From Limihaloglobus sulfuriphilus (GTDB lineage Bacteria > Planctomycetota > Phycisphaerae > Sedimentisphaerales > Sedimentisphaeraceae): a DNA stretch of 64,000 bases. The position numbers and the translations under genes were made by a program. The stretch lies in NCBI RefSeq assembly GCF_001999965.1, contig NZ_CP019646.1, positions 3,286,001 to 3,350,000 of the forward strand, given 5' to 3'. A model generated the notes under the pieces. It worked only from the letters and a program-made list of their open reading frames with translations. It was not told where the DNA came from and ran no database searches. Positions 38,125 through 48,438 of this stretch are shown in pieces. Every line of letters begins with the position of its first letter. Position 1 is the stretch's first letter.

Positions 38125-41037
38125 TTACTGATTGATGAACCTTACATTATCAATCCATGCCCTGTCCTGGCCTTTTGAGCCTGAACCGTCTTTCTGGTAT
38201 TTCCACTTGAGCACGTGGTTTCCAGGCAGTATCGGGAACTGAGCCGTTGTCCAGTCAACTTCGCCTGACCATTCGCCCTTGAGTGTGTCGTCAATATAGA
38301 ATACCAGTTTATCGTACTTAGCCTCTGAAGAAACCATAAAGTCAAAAGATATAACAGAGGCTGTTACTTCGGTCTCCAGCTCAATGACAGCCTGGCAGCG
38401 ATCTCTGAATGCGAGTTTTTGAGGAGTTTTGAGGCAAATATCGCCGCTGGAAGAATTCTCGTTATCAAAAACCCAGGCGTATTTCTGTTCCTTGTCGCCA
38501 TAAACATCAAGACCGTAATTGTTCCAGCCTGAATAGTCCAGGTATTCTTCTTCAAAATCAAAAGAAGATGTATCATAGAACTGGCTGAACATGGTTATCA
38601 TATCAAGCCATGCGGCATCCGCTCCGACCGAATTGGCATGATCCTTTGAGTATTGCCATGTAAATACGTGCGGGCCCGGCGTCAGTGCGAAGACATATTC
38701 CTGCCAGTCTATTTCGCCGCTGTTTTCCAGGAGCAGTTTCTCATCTATGTAGAATTTCAGGAAGTCTTGGTCTTGCTCACACGAGACTTTATTGAAGAAG
38801 CTGATGGCGTTGAACGCAGCATCGACTTCTATCGAGATGCTTGTCGATTCGTTATCTTCAATTGATGCGGACTTGGCGCTGAAGTCTCCCGCGTAAGAGG
38901 CATTTCGGGTTGTAACCCACGGCCAGTCAGCGTCCGGGTTGTACCAGTTCCATTTTGTGAGATCACCCGACTCGAAGGACTCAATAAACGCCAGCTCTTT
39001 TTGCCAGTATGTGTTGATCAGGGCGTAGTCCTTATTGTCAACAATACCGGAAGAATCAATATCCGCGCCTGAGCAGAAGTCGTCGAGCTCTGAACACGTG
39101 TCCAGCCATCTGGAGAATACTTCAAGCAGGTCAAGCATATCAATGTGGTAATCCCCGTTTATATCTATGTTTACAGGAGAGGATATAATTGATACGGAAT
39201 ATTGCTCGATAAAATCACCAGGCTCTTCGGTAGCCACTTTCAAGTAGTATTTCCCCTCATCGAGGATGCAGTCAATGCTGGCAAGAGAGGCTACCGGCTT
39301 GGAGGTTGTTTTTATAGGTGTTGAGCTTCCGTCTGCGTTGAAAAGCTCAAGCCGTATATTTTTGTCTTCATAGTTGGCGGTTTCTATTTCAACCAGAGAT
39401 ATCCAGTTTATGTTGAATTCTATGTAATCAACGTCGTCTTCGGGGTAGAGGCTCCTGAATTGTGAAGGCCCGTTTGTCTGAGCCTTTGAAGCCTCCGCTA
39501 GACTGTCATCGTCTTCATACATGTCCGGGTGGGGTCCGTTTATCTGGAGTTCGAAATCAACTCCCCACTGGTTGCCGGTCTGTGTGCTGTCAGAAAGGCT
39601 TTTGCCGACGTGGACAAGGGTGTAGGCGGGGTTGTATCCTTCGGCGTTTATCGAAAATGTATAGTCCGTGTTGCTCGGCAGATGCGTTATAGCATATATG
39701 CCTTTATCGTCTGTGATATCGGTATATGTGTTAAGTCCGTCTGTGGCAACGATTTCGATTCCCTTGAGCAAATCGCCCTCAAGCGTTTTGACTCTTCCGC
39801 TGACTATTTCGCCGTTTCCATGGGTGTATATGTTGTACATGCACTCATCAACAATGCTGAACATGTTTATATCGGGCAGCTGGTACCATAGGTCTTCCGC
39901 GCCGTCCCAGCCCATGTTGAGGTGGTGGTACATTACCTCATCATTAAAGCCGTAACCGTCGCATATGATTGCGTGCCCGCCGCCGGCCCCTGAAATTCCC
40001 AGATATACCGGCAGTCCGGCATCGAGGTTAGAGTTTGCCATATGGGGCAGCGGATCTCCGATGTTATTCGGGTAGTTGTTACCGTAAATAGCGTTGGAGT
40101 AACCAAATACATATTCCAAGGCATCTCTGCCGTTCGCTGATAGAGCACCGGAAGCATAGGAAGAGTAGCTCATGTTTACCGCTATGCCCACGTCATAGCA
40201 AAGCGCGCCAACAGCATAGGATTCCATGTTTAGATCGATCGGATCCTGGCTGCAGTCAGGGACATACGGCATCAGGTCCCAGTCATAGGCTCCGCCCTGT
40301 CCGTCGCCGCCGTGTGTGGACAATGTTGTCTGGGCGCCGTTGATCTGGACGGTGAAATCCATTATCCCAACAGGAGAAATGGGCCATTGATGGTAACGCA
40401 TTATCTGTGAAATGGCAGTAGAGACACAGCCGCAGACATAGTTACTGGGGGTAAACCTGTTGTAGAAGTTAATATCGCAGACATCCGCCTGTCCCCATTT
40501 GGACTTGACAAGAGGCTCGACCCAGACATCGGAAATGATTTCCGGGTACCTTGATTTTGTCTGGGTAGATTCGAGGCTCAGGCCGATATATCTGTCCCAT
40601 TTTGTCTGATTCGATTTGGCAGAAGCCGATGTTTTTTTCTGTTCATCTTTGAGCCGCTTAAATCTTGCGGTCAGGTCTTTCTCAAGAATCGCCGTCAGGT
40701 GAGGGTTCGACCCTTCGCGGAAAAACCCCGTAGAAGAGAACGCGATCACTGGCTCAATTTCATCATCGCCGGATAAAATCACGTAACCTTCGCCCTGTAT
40801 ATCGACAATGTGATAAAGGGGCAGATTATTTTTTTCGACAGTTTTGACGTCGCCGGCTAAACCGCCGAACTTACGTCCCATGGGCTTTTCCTGAAACTTT
40901 AACCATCCTGAAGCGGCTGAGATTGCCTGTTTTTTTGTTGTTTCTTTTGCGTAAACACTTGGTAGGAAACAACTTAAAGCCGCTAAAATCAGGAATAGGA
41001 AAAGTCCTCTTTTCCGGAATAAGAATAATGATTGCAT
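38125..41037 (-). CDS. Secreted C10-family (streptopain-like) cysteine peptidase, multidomain
   Basis: 970 aa. A signal peptide (RGLFLFLILAALSCFLPSVYA) and Spi-type propeptide precede the C10 domain. The catalytic Cys lies in NYVCGCVSTAISQIMRYHQWP (about residue 205) and the His in GGGHAIICDGYG (about 350). Then come a carboxypeptidase-regulatory-like beta-sandwich (SGRVKTLEGDLLKGIEI), a pre-peptidase C-terminal (PPC) domain starting MYEDDDSLAEA, two dockerin-type loops (DINGDYHIDMLDL, ADIDSSGIVDNKDY), and two tandem modules of about 130 residues ending in IDNVRF or LDMITMF, possibly binding domains. It digests extracellular protein. No inhibitor gene is adjacent. Confidence 0.85.
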   Translation of the reverse strand: MQSLFLFRKRGLFLFLILAALSCFLPSVYAKETTKKQAISAASGWLKFQEKPMGRKFGGLAGDVKTVEKNNLPLYHIVDIQGEGYVILSGDDEIEPVIAFSSTGFFREGSNPHLTAILEKDLTARFKRLKDEQKKTSASAKSNQTKWDRYIGLSLESTQTKSRYPEIISDVWVEPLVKSKWGQADVCDINFYNRFTPSNYVCGCVSTAISQIMRYHQWPISPVGIMDFTVQINGAQTTLSTHGGDGQGGAYDWDLMPYVPDCSQDPIDLNMESYAVGALCYDVGIAVNMSYSSYASGALSANGRDALEYVFGYSNAIYGNNYPNNIGDPLPHMANSNLDAGLPVYLGISGAGGGHAIICDGYGFNDEVMYHHLNMGWDGAEDLWYQLPDINMFSIVDECMYNIYTHGNGEIVSGRVKTLEGDLLKGIEIVATDGLNTYTDITDDKGIYAITHLPSNTDYTFSINAEGYNPAYTLVHVGKSLSDSTQTGNQWGVDFELQINGPHPDMYEDDDSLAEASKAQTNGPSQFRSLYPEDDVDYIEFNINWISLVEIETANYEDKNIRLELFNADGSSTPIKTTSKPVASLASIDCILDEGKYYLKVATEEPGDFIEQYSVSIISSPVNIDINGDYHIDMLDLLEVFSRWLDTCSELDDFCSGADIDSSGIVDNKDYALINTYWQKELAFIESFESGDLTKWNWYNPDADWPWVTTRNASYAGDFSAKSASIEDNESTSISIEVDAAFNAISFFNKVSCEQDQDFLKFYIDEKLLLENSGEIDWQEYVFALTPGPHVFTWQYSKDHANSVGADAAWLDMITMFSQFYDTSSFDFEEEYLDYSGWNNYGLDVYGDKEQKYAWVFDNENSSSGDICLKTPQKLAFRDRCQAVIELETEVTASVISFDFMVSSEAKYDKLVFYIDDTLKGEWSGEVDWTTAQFPILPGNHVLKWKYQKDGSGSKGQDRAWIDNVRFINQ

Positions 41038-41635
41038 ATGATTCCTGTATTATAGCATTATAAAGAATGTATTATATTAACGTTTAGTGTCTAAATCAAG
41101 TAATTATGTTACATAAAATATAAAAAATATTATGTAAATCTATGTTGCGGGCAGTCATGGCTGTTCAATCTAAATTATAATAATATTACCTGTAAAGACG
41201 AGAACGGTTCAGTTATTTTCTCTTGTTTGTAAGTTTTATAAATGGGGGAACAATAAACCGAACACAAACGAACATGTTGGTTTGTTGTGCGTGCAGACGA
41301 CAGAGGCGATTTGGAGCAGATTCCTGAATTTGTTCAGGGGTTTTGTGGTATGAAATCCAAATCAGCAGAGAGGAAACAGCGTTTATTCCGGTATTATATT
41401 GTGATACAGTGTATTACCAGGGCTCTGCAGGATATCATACGCGGGGATGACATTTTTTTCGGGTAATGGTTGAATTTGAATTCAGTTATGGTTAAATAGT
41501 CTTGTGTCTTGTAATGAGCGGCACATCGCGATTGGACAGCTGAACATTTGTGTTCAAAAAGAGTATAATTTGCAGGACTTTTCAAGAGTCTTTCAAAGTA
41601 TATTATAATAGAGTATTTATTGCTTAGAGGTATAA
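41038..41635. other. Divergent gap between the C10 peptidase and clpC
   Basis: About 600 bp with no gene, hairpin of note or RNA I can recognise. Both flanking genes start here, so it must hold two promoters. I did not see a clear CtsR heptamer-type operator before clpC. Confidence 0.4.
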
Positions 41636-44176
41636 ATGTTTGAGCGATTTACAGATAGGGCGAGAAAAGTAATGGTTCTTGCCAACCAGGAAGCCCAGCG
41701 GTTTAACCACGAATACATCGGCACGGAGCATTTGTTTCTCGGCCTTGTTAAGGAAGGCAGCGGCGTGGGAGCAACAGTTCTGCGGAATCTGGGCATTGAT
41801 ATACGCAAGGTTCGCATTGAAGTCGAGAAGATGGTCAAGAGCGGCCCCAATGTCGTTTCACTTGGAAAACTTCCACAAACACCGCGAGTGAAAAGGGTTA
41901 TAGAATATGCTATAGAAGAGGCACGTTCTCTTAATCATAATTACATCGGTACCGAACATATTCTGCTCGGTCTTCTACGCGAAACCGAGGGTATCGCGGC
42001 ACAGGTCATGCTCAATCTCGGAGTAAATCTCGAGGATGTGCGTGATGAGGTTCTCAACATACTCAGCCCGGGAGTATCTGATAAGGACGTTCCCGGCCCG
42101 TCTATCCGCAAATCAAAACGTGACCAGCGTGAACAGCGCAGCAAGACGCCTGCACTTGACAGTTTCGGCCGTGATTTGACGGTACTTGCCCAGAAGGGCG
42201 AGCTTGATCCTGTTATCGGGCGTTCCCGTGAGATAGACCGTCTGATATTGATATTGTGCCGGCGAACAAAGAACAATCCGGTTCTCATCGGAGAGGCCGG
42301 CGTTGGAAAAACAGCCATTGTAGAGGGGCTTGCCCAGAGGATTATTTCCAAATCCATTCCCGAACTGCTTAAAGACAGGCGGGTTATAGTTCTTGACCTT
42401 GCAATGATGGTAGCGGGCACTAAATACCGCGGCCAGTTTGAAGAACGAATCAAGGCTGTCATACAGGAAGTAACGCGCAGCGGCAATGTGATACTCTTCA
42501 TTGACGAGCTGCATACGCTTGTCGGTGCCGGCGGGGCCGAGGGCGCAATCGACGCGTCTAATGTACTCAAACCGGCACTTGCCCGCGGCGAGCTCCAGTG
42601 CATCGGTGCGACAACAATGGATGAGTACCGAAAATACGTGGAAAAGGACGCAGCGCTTGAGAGGCGTTTCCAGACTATCATTGTAGAGCCTCCCACAAAA
42701 GATGAGGCGGTACAGATACTTAAAGGGCTTAAGGGCCGCTATCAAGACCACCACAAAGTAAAATACAGCGCAGAAGCGCTTTACCAGGCCGTTGAGCTTT
42801 CAAGCCGCTACATAAGCGGCCGCTGTCTGCCGGATAAGGCGATCGATGTGATCGATGAGGCCGGCGCGCAGGCGCACCTTAAAAATATGACCCCGCCGCC
42901 CAATCTTACTGAGCTGGAAGAAAGAATTGAACAGCTCAACCGTGAGAAAAACGCAGCTGTCAGTGCTTCGGATTATGAGCGTGCGGCGGCGCTTCGTGAT
43001 GAATCACAGAAACTTACAGACGAAAAAGAACGCAGGCTCAGCGAATGGAAAGCCCAGTGCAGTGACTTCTGCGGTACGGTAGATACCGAAGATATCGCAG
43101 AGGTTGTAAGCAAAATGACCGGCGTTCCGCTAACGCGGCTGGAGAAGGCCGAAACCCAGCGGCTGCTTGAGCTGGAAAGTGAGCTTCACAGACGTGTCGT
43201 ATCACAAGACGAGGCGGTTACAGCAGTTGCAAAGGCTGTCCGCCGCAGCCGTTCAGGTCTCAAAGACCCCAACAGACCGATCGCCAGCTTTATATTCAGC
43301 GGGCCCAGCGGTGTCGGAAAGACACTTCTGGCAAGGGCATTGGCAGAGTTTATGTTTGGCGATGAGGATGCCCTCATTCAGATTGACATGAGTGAATACA
43401 TGGAGAAGCACAGCGTCAGCAGGCTTGTCGGCGCTCCTCCCGGGTATGTCGGCTATGAAGAGGGCGGCCAGCTCACAGAGCGCATCCGCCGCAAGCCCTA
43501 TGCCGTTCTTCTGCTTGACGAGATAGAGAAGGCGCATCCGGATGTCTCCAACATGCTGCTCCAGATTATGGAAGAGGGCCGTCTCACCGATAACTACGGA
43601 AGACATATAGACTTCAGAAACGTAATACTGATTATGACAAGCAATATCGGTGCTGACCTGATAAGAAATCAGTCCGGTTTCGGGTTCGGAAAACGCACCG
43701 CAGAAGCGAATTTTGATAAGATGAAAGAGCTTCTTGACAAGGAAATCGACCGTCATTTCAGGCCGGAATTTCTCAACAGGCTTGACGGCAAGATCGCTTT
43801 CCGCGGCCTGACGACTGATGACCTGAAGGTTATCGTTGATTATGAGCTGAACAAGGTCTTTAAGCGTCTTATAGAGCATGGACTCGAATTGCGGCTTGAC
43901 CAGGGCGCACGTGATTTCCTCATAGACAAGGGATACAACCCCGAATACGGCGCTCGTCCGCTCAGAAGGGCGATAGAGGCTTATATTGAAGATCCCCTGT
44001 CTGAAAAGAAACTTCGCGGCGACTTCAAAGACAAAAACTACATCGAAATCAGCGTGCTTGATGAGGAGCACTTGAAATTTACAGGCGGCTTTGATGCCGA
44101 GCTGGATAAAAAACAAAAAGAAGCTCAGGCTGCTGACAAGAAAAATAAAGAAGAACCGGAGGCGGCGGTCACCTGA
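41636..44176 (+). CDS. clpC: ATP-dependent Clp protease ATP-binding subunit ClpC
   Basis: 846 aa. Two Clp-N repeats lie at the N-terminus (RARKVMVLANQEAQRFNHEYIGTEHLFLGL and the matching HNYIGTEHILLGL). The first AAA+ domain has GEAGVGKTA, and a UVR-like linker (IEQLNREKNAAVSASDYERAAALRDE) precedes the second AAA+ domain with GPSGVGKT and VLLLDEIEKAHPD. It unfolds substrates for ClpP and in stress responses. The C-terminal tail is Lys/Glu-rich. The next gene starts 41 bp downstream with its own AGGAGG. Confidence 0.96.
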   Translation: MFERFTDRARKVMVLANQEAQRFNHEYIGTEHLFLGLVKEGSGVGATVLRNLGIDIRKVRIEVEKMVKSGPNVVSLGKLPQTPRVKRVIEYAIEEARSLNHNYIGTEHILLGLLRETEGIAAQVMLNLGVNLEDVRDEVLNILSPGVSDKDVPGPSIRKSKRDQREQRSKTPALDSFGRDLTVLAQKGELDPVIGRSREIDRLILILCRRTKNNPVLIGEAGVGKTAIVEGLAQRIISKSIPELLKDRRVIVLDLAMMVAGTKYRGQFEERIKAVIQEVTRSGNVILFIDELHTLVGAGGAEGAIDASNVLKPALARGELQCIGATTMDEYRKYVEKDAALERRFQTIIVEPPTKDEAVQILKGLKGRYQDHHKVKYSAEALYQAVELSSRYISGRCLPDKAIDVIDEAGAQAHLKNMTPPPNLTELEERIEQLNREKNAAVSASDYERAAALRDESQKLTDEKERRLSEWKAQCSDFCGTVDTEDIAEVVSKMTGVPLTRLEKAETQRLLELESELHRRVVSQDEAVTAVAKAVRRSRSGLKDPNRPIASFIFSGPSGVGKTLLARALAEFMFGDEDALIQIDMSEYMEKHSVSRLVGAPPGYVGYEEGGQLTERIRRKPYAVLLLDEIEKAHPDVSNMLLQIMEEGRLTDNYGRHIDFRNVILIMTSNIGADLIRNQSGFGFGKRTAEANFDKMKELLDKEIDRHFRPEFLNRLDGKIAFRGLTTDDLKVIVDYELNKVFKRLIEHGLELRLDQGARDFLIDKGYNPEYGARPLRRAIEAYIEDPLSEKKLRGDFKDKNYIEISVLDEEHLKFTGGFDAELDKKQKEAQAADKKNKEEPEAAVT

Positions 44177-44217
44177 TTCAGAGCCTGGGGCAATTTAAAA
44201 AGACAGGAGGTTTTTAA

Positions 44218-45570
44218 ATGGTCAGTGCAAGATGTTTCAATGCTTTAACCGCATTGGTATTAACGGTTTGCGCGTGTTCTTATGCAGAGTTTACGGTTTT
44301 TGACGTTTTTACCGGACAGGGGCCCCAGTCTCAGCCGTCAATAAGCGGCAGCACAGTGGTCTGGGTAGAGAAGTTCGGCGATTCATCCAGAATTTTCATA
44401 AAGGATGCTGATGACACGCTTAAAGCGCCCGATATGATAGGCCAGTTCCCCGGAGATGCGTACCCGGACTTCGACGGCAGGTTTGTCGTCTGGCACAGTG
44501 ACAATGACCCTGATCATGACATCTGGTGCTGCGACACTTCCGGCATTATAGCCGCTGATCCCTTCGCAGTTGCACCCAGTTCCAATGTTCAGAAGTTTCC
44601 GGCAGTCTCAAACGGCATAATTTCCTGGCAGGAATACGCTTATGTCTCCGAAATATGGAAGGCGAGTATCGTCGATGAGGTATTTGAAGCGAATAAGGTA
44701 TTGATTGAGACCGACCCCAACTGCTACGACCCTGATATCAGTGAAAGTTTGATAGCCTGGGAAGACGCCCGCGACGGGGCTGAAAACCGCGACATCCGCG
44801 GCTATGATTATACCGGCGGCGGCGAGATAATCATCTGCCAGGCAGAGGGAATCCAGGAAAACCCGGCGGTTGACGGGCGAAATGTTGTCTGGGCAGATTC
44901 ACGTGGCGGCAATTCGGACATATATCTGCGTGATATCGACGCGGCGTTGGAGATACCGGTTTGCATATCAGAGGGCGAGCAGAACAACCCCGCGATCTGC
45001 GGCCGCTGGATAGCGTGGCAGGACGCGCGAAACGGAACATATCAGATTTATCTATATGATATTAAAAGTTTTACGACATACCAGCTAAACCCCACGGCAC
45101 AGTCCCAGGAGATGCCCGCTTTGAGCCAAGAGCTGATATGCTGGCAGGAAAACGGCCTTATTAAAGCGGCAGTGCTGCCCGATGCCTCCGAGTTAGAGCT
45201 GACATCACCTGCCGGCGGTGAAACGCTGATTGCCGGATTTGAACATCTGGTTACCTGGGACAGCAGTCTGCCTTCGGGGCATACCATAGATATCGAATAT
45301 TCAGACGACCTCGGGCTTACCTGGCACCGTATAGCCTCGTCTGTGGAAGATACAGGCCAGTGGTTTTGGCAGGATATACCCTCCAGCGGCGGCGAAAAAA
45401 GGATTTTGCGTGTAATTGACGCTGATTCCGATTACAATGCTGACGCAGGCGGTTTGTTTGACGTGTCGGATTGTGACCCGTCTCTGACCGCCGACGCTAA
45501 CGGCGACTGTGTAGTAGATTTAGCTGACTTCTCGGAGCTTGCCGTTCAATGGCAGCAGAAAGGGTACTGA
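44218..45570 (+). CDS. Secreted TolB-like beta-propeller protein with C-terminal dockerin repeat
   Basis: 450 aa, AGGAGG 7 bp before the ATG. A signal peptide is followed by at least five propeller blades, each with a W..D/G..IYL pattern (for example IAWEDARDGAENRDIRGYD, VVWADSRGGNSDIYLRDID, IAWQDARNGTYQIYLYDI). Residues about 320-415 resemble a Ser/Thr-rich anchored (Kre9-like) sandwich (SPAGGETLIAGFEHLVTWDS). The end, ADANGDCVVDLADFSELAVQW, is one dockerin-type loop. The ligand is unknown. Confidence 0.8.
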   Translation: MVSARCFNALTALVLTVCACSYAEFTVFDVFTGQGPQSQPSISGSTVVWVEKFGDSSRIFIKDADDTLKAPDMIGQFPGDAYPDFDGRFVVWHSDNDPDHDIWCCDTSGIIAADPFAVAPSSNVQKFPAVSNGIISWQEYAYVSEIWKASIVDEVFEANKVLIETDPNCYDPDISESLIAWEDARDGAENRDIRGYDYTGGGEIIICQAEGIQENPAVDGRNVVWADSRGGNSDIYLRDIDAALEIPVCISEGEQNNPAICGRWIAWQDARNGTYQIYLYDIKSFTTYQLNPTAQSQEMPALSQELICWQENGLIKAAVLPDASELELTSPAGGETLIAGFEHLVTWDSSLPSGHTIDIEYSDDLGLTWHRIASSVEDTGQWFWQDIPSSGGEKRILRVIDADSDYNADAGGLFDVSDCDPSLTADANGDCVVDLADFSELAVQWQQKGY

Positions 45571-45636
45571 TCTGCCCGCGGTTCAGGGCCGCATCTGCCG
45601 GATGGGATATTATAGATATGCTTATGGAGATACTTT

Positions 45637-46533
45637 TTGAAAAAAAACGGATATGAGTTGTTAAAGCTCACAAGGCCGCGGCATTGGATAAAGAATTTTG
45701 TAGTTCTGCTGCCCTTGTTTTTCAGCTTCAGTTTTACCAGCCCCGCGGCATGGGCGCAGGCTCTGAGCTGCGCGATTGTTTTTTGTCTGGCATCATCAAT
45801 CGTTTACATTGTCAACGATATAGAAGACCGTGACAGGGATTGCCATCACCCTGTAAAGAAGAACCGGCCAATTGCTTCCGGAGCGGTAAGCATTAAAGAG
45901 GCTCTTGCACTGCTGGTTGTCCTGGCTGTTATAACAGTATTGCTCTCGCTGAGCCTGGATTTGGCGACTTTTGTTATAATACTGATGTATCTTCTTTTGC
46001 AGGCGGCATATACGTTTTTTCTCAAAAAACACGCCCTGCTCGATGTTACCTGCATATCGCTGGGGTTTGTGCTTCGGGCGGTTGCCGGAGCCATTGCGAT
46101 AGACGTTTATATAAGCCACTGGCTCTTTATCTGCATGTTCACGCTGTTTCTGTTTATGGGTTTCTGCAAGCGGTACAACGAAATCGCCGTCATAGGCAGC
46201 AATGACCAGGCGCTTCTGCACCGGCAGGCGCTGAATTCCTATGACCCGGCAGTCCTGACGCATTTGATAACACTGGCGGCATCGGTGTTTTTGATATCGT
46301 TTCTGCTCTACAGCACCAGCCCGGAAACTATTGAGCGGTTTGGCGGCGACTACATGGTCTATACCTTTCCGCTGGTTATTATAGCAGTTGGGCGCTTTGC
46401 CATGCTTTCGATACGCGGCACATACAACGACCCCGTAGAGCTGATATACAAAGACATCCTGTTTGCCGGCACATGCGCAGCCTGGAGTGTTTCGATTTTG
46501 ATAATCCTGCTGCTTAAACAAGGTGTTTTTTAG
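45637..46533 (+). CDS. UbiA-family prenyltransferase, decaprenyl-phosphate phosphoribosyltransferase-like
   Basis: 298 aa, TTG start at 45637 with GGAGA 7 bp upstream. Nine or so membrane segments surround the aspartate-rich motif NDIEDRDRDCHHPVKKNRPIASG. The opening LLKLTRPRHWIKNFVVLLPLFF is typical of the DPPR synthase branch, which moves phosphoribose onto a polyprenyl phosphate to make a ribose/arabinose donor. In mycobacteria this feeds arabinogalactan; here it could supply pentose for a surface glycan. It lies in a string with two membrane or secreted glycan-type genes. Confidence 0.82.
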   Translation: MKKNGYELLKLTRPRHWIKNFVVLLPLFFSFSFTSPAAWAQALSCAIVFCLASSIVYIVNDIEDRDRDCHHPVKKNRPIASGAVSIKEALALLVVLAVITVLLSLSLDLATFVIILMYLLLQAAYTFFLKKHALLDVTCISLGFVLRAVAGAIAIDVYISHWLFICMFTLFLFMGFCKRYNEIAVIGSNDQALLHRQALNSYDPAVLTHLITLAASVFLISFLLYSTSPETIERFGGDYMVYTFPLVIIAVGRFAMLSIRGTYNDPVELIYKDILFAGTCAAWSVSILIILLLKQGVF

Positions 46534-46545
46534 GAGAGCAGTAAA

Positions 46546-48432
46546 ATGCTTCGCAAAATTATCATGGTTACTCTGGCTTTGTCAGCTGCGGCAGTTTCTG
46601 CTGAAACCATCACACGTTCTGATGTTATTGACAGAATTGAGGGTATGTGGTTGGGTCAGATAGTTGCAAACATGGCAGGCCGAGCCACGGAAGGGAAGTA
46701 CAGCGGTTCTTATCCAAATCCCGCTGAAAGTGTTCCCTGGGTTTTGAAGGGGCCGGAAGAATCCTGGCCGGCAGACGATGATACTGATATAGAGTACATC
46801 GCACTTGATACGCTTGAGACATGCGGTATTAACCCTTCTGCCGGTCAGCTGGCATCTCAATGGCTTGACCATATCACAAGTTCCGGCATATACATCTCAA
46901 ACCGTCAGGCATGGTATCTTATGGGGGATGGTTTTCTTCCGCCGGAAACCGGCAGCCGCAATTACAATATGCACTGGTACTCGATAGACTGCCAGATAAC
47001 AAATGAAATCATCGGTGCAATAAATCCGGGTTTAGCTCAACATGCAATAGAAACAACCCGCAAATTTGCACTGATGTCTAATGAAGGTTTTCCGGTTCAC
47101 GCGGCTCAGTTTTACAGCTGCATGTACTCCAATGCTTATTTCCAATCGGACATACGAACTCTGATTGATGAGGCTCTTGAGATAATTCCTCATACAAGCC
47201 GCAGTTATCAGGTTGTTCAGGATGTTTTGACCTGGTACGATGAAGATATGCTTGACGGTACACCCGATTGGAGGTCTCTGAGGCAAAAGCTGTATGATTA
47301 TTACGGCAGCGGCCCTTATGCGATGGGACGATATTATAACTGGATTGAATCAACAGTAAATCTCGGGGCGACTGTTATGTCTCTTCTGTATGGCGGCGGA
47401 GATTATAAAGAGACTGTTCAGATAGGGATTCTGGCCGGCTGGGATTGCGATTGCAACCCCGCAACTGCCGGCGGAATTATAGGAATAATCAACGGCAGAA
47501 GCGGCCTGCCCCAAGACCTGTTCGGGCCGGATGTTTGCAGCAATGTTTATTCACAGACATACCGCGTTAATCTTCCGCTATCGGAAACAATTGAAAGCAT
47601 AGCTAACAGAGCGGCTGATATTGCTGAAATCAATATTGTTGCTAACGGCGGAACAGTTACGGTTGCCGAAGATGATTATATTTATGATATACCGCTTCAG
47701 AACTCACTTTCGGGTGATTTTCCCGTTTCTCAGTCTGACGGGCCAAAAGGGCTTGTCGCAGAAGCCTTGACAGAAGGAATAGATGTTTCGCCAGACGCAG
47801 CGAAAAATAACCAGAATCCGGATAATGACCGGTACAATTTGAATTCCATAATTGACGGTGTGGCAACTAATGTACATAACGGGGTAAGGCCCTACTGGAG
47901 CTATGGGAGTGAGGTTGACCGCGACTGGTACAGCCTGAACTTTTCGCAGCCTGTAATCATAAATTCAGTCACCTTTTATGAAGGAGATATTGTATGGGGC
48001 GGCATAAATACCTATGTTGCATCTGACTCTTCACGCGGCGGTTATTTTGAGGATTTAACAGTTGAGTTTCTTGATGATGGGCAATATGTCGAGGTGTCCG
48101 GCCTTATCCAGTCTGAACCGCTCATTCGGACAAAGATGTACCAGATAATCCGCTTTGACTTTGATTCTGTAATTACATCTTCAGTAAGGATTATAGGTAC
48201 CGCAGGAGGCAGTCAGAAATATACAACAATACTCGAATTGGAGGCGGGCGGTTCTGTCGATACGTTTTACGGTGATTTTGATAAAAGCGGATCAGTCGAT
48301 AATCTTGATTTTGCTGTTCTTGCCCTGAACTGGGGCTATGGCGGTTCTGCCGCAGTTGATTACAACGATGACGGTTTTATTGACAGCTTTGAGTTAATTG
48401 TTTTTGCAGAAAACTGGATGTCAACGCGATAG
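46546..48432 (+). CDS. Secreted ADP-ribosylglycohydrolase-like protein with F5/8-type and dockerin domains
   Basis: 628 aa. A signal peptide (KIIMVTLALSAAAVSA) precedes an ADP-ribosylglycohydrolase fold: RIEGMWLGQIVANMAGRATEG, the metal-binding DDDTDIEY and GWDCDCNPATAGGIIGIINGR. Residues about 400-560 resemble an F5/8 type C (discoidin) domain (WYSLNFSQPVIINSVTFYEGD). The C-terminus has two dockerin-type loops (DFDKSGSVDNLDFAVLALNW and DYNDDGFIDSFELIVFAENW). The usual family is cytosolic and removes ADP-ribose from proteins; an exported, surface-binding form suggests another glycosidic substrate. The gene begins 12 bp after the prenyltransferase stop. Confidence 0.8.
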   Translation: MLRKIIMVTLALSAAAVSAETITRSDVIDRIEGMWLGQIVANMAGRATEGKYSGSYPNPAESVPWVLKGPEESWPADDDTDIEYIALDTLETCGINPSAGQLASQWLDHITSSGIYISNRQAWYLMGDGFLPPETGSRNYNMHWYSIDCQITNEIIGAINPGLAQHAIETTRKFALMSNEGFPVHAAQFYSCMYSNAYFQSDIRTLIDEALEIIPHTSRSYQVVQDVLTWYDEDMLDGTPDWRSLRQKLYDYYGSGPYAMGRYYNWIESTVNLGATVMSLLYGGGDYKETVQIGILAGWDCDCNPATAGGIIGIINGRSGLPQDLFGPDVCSNVYSQTYRVNLPLSETIESIANRAADIAEINIVANGGTVTVAEDDYIYDIPLQNSLSGDFPVSQSDGPKGLVAEALTEGIDVSPDAAKNNQNPDNDRYNLNSIIDGVATNVHNGVRPYWSYGSEVDRDWYSLNFSQPVIINSVTFYEGDIVWGGINTYVASDSSRGGYFEDLTVEFLDDGQYVEVSGLIQSEPLIRTKMYQIIRFDFDSVITSSVRIIGTAGGSQKYTTILELEAGGSVDTFYGDFDKSGSVDNLDFAVLALNWGYGGSAAVDYNDDGFIDSFELIVFAENWMSTR

Positions 48433-48438
48433 GAAATT

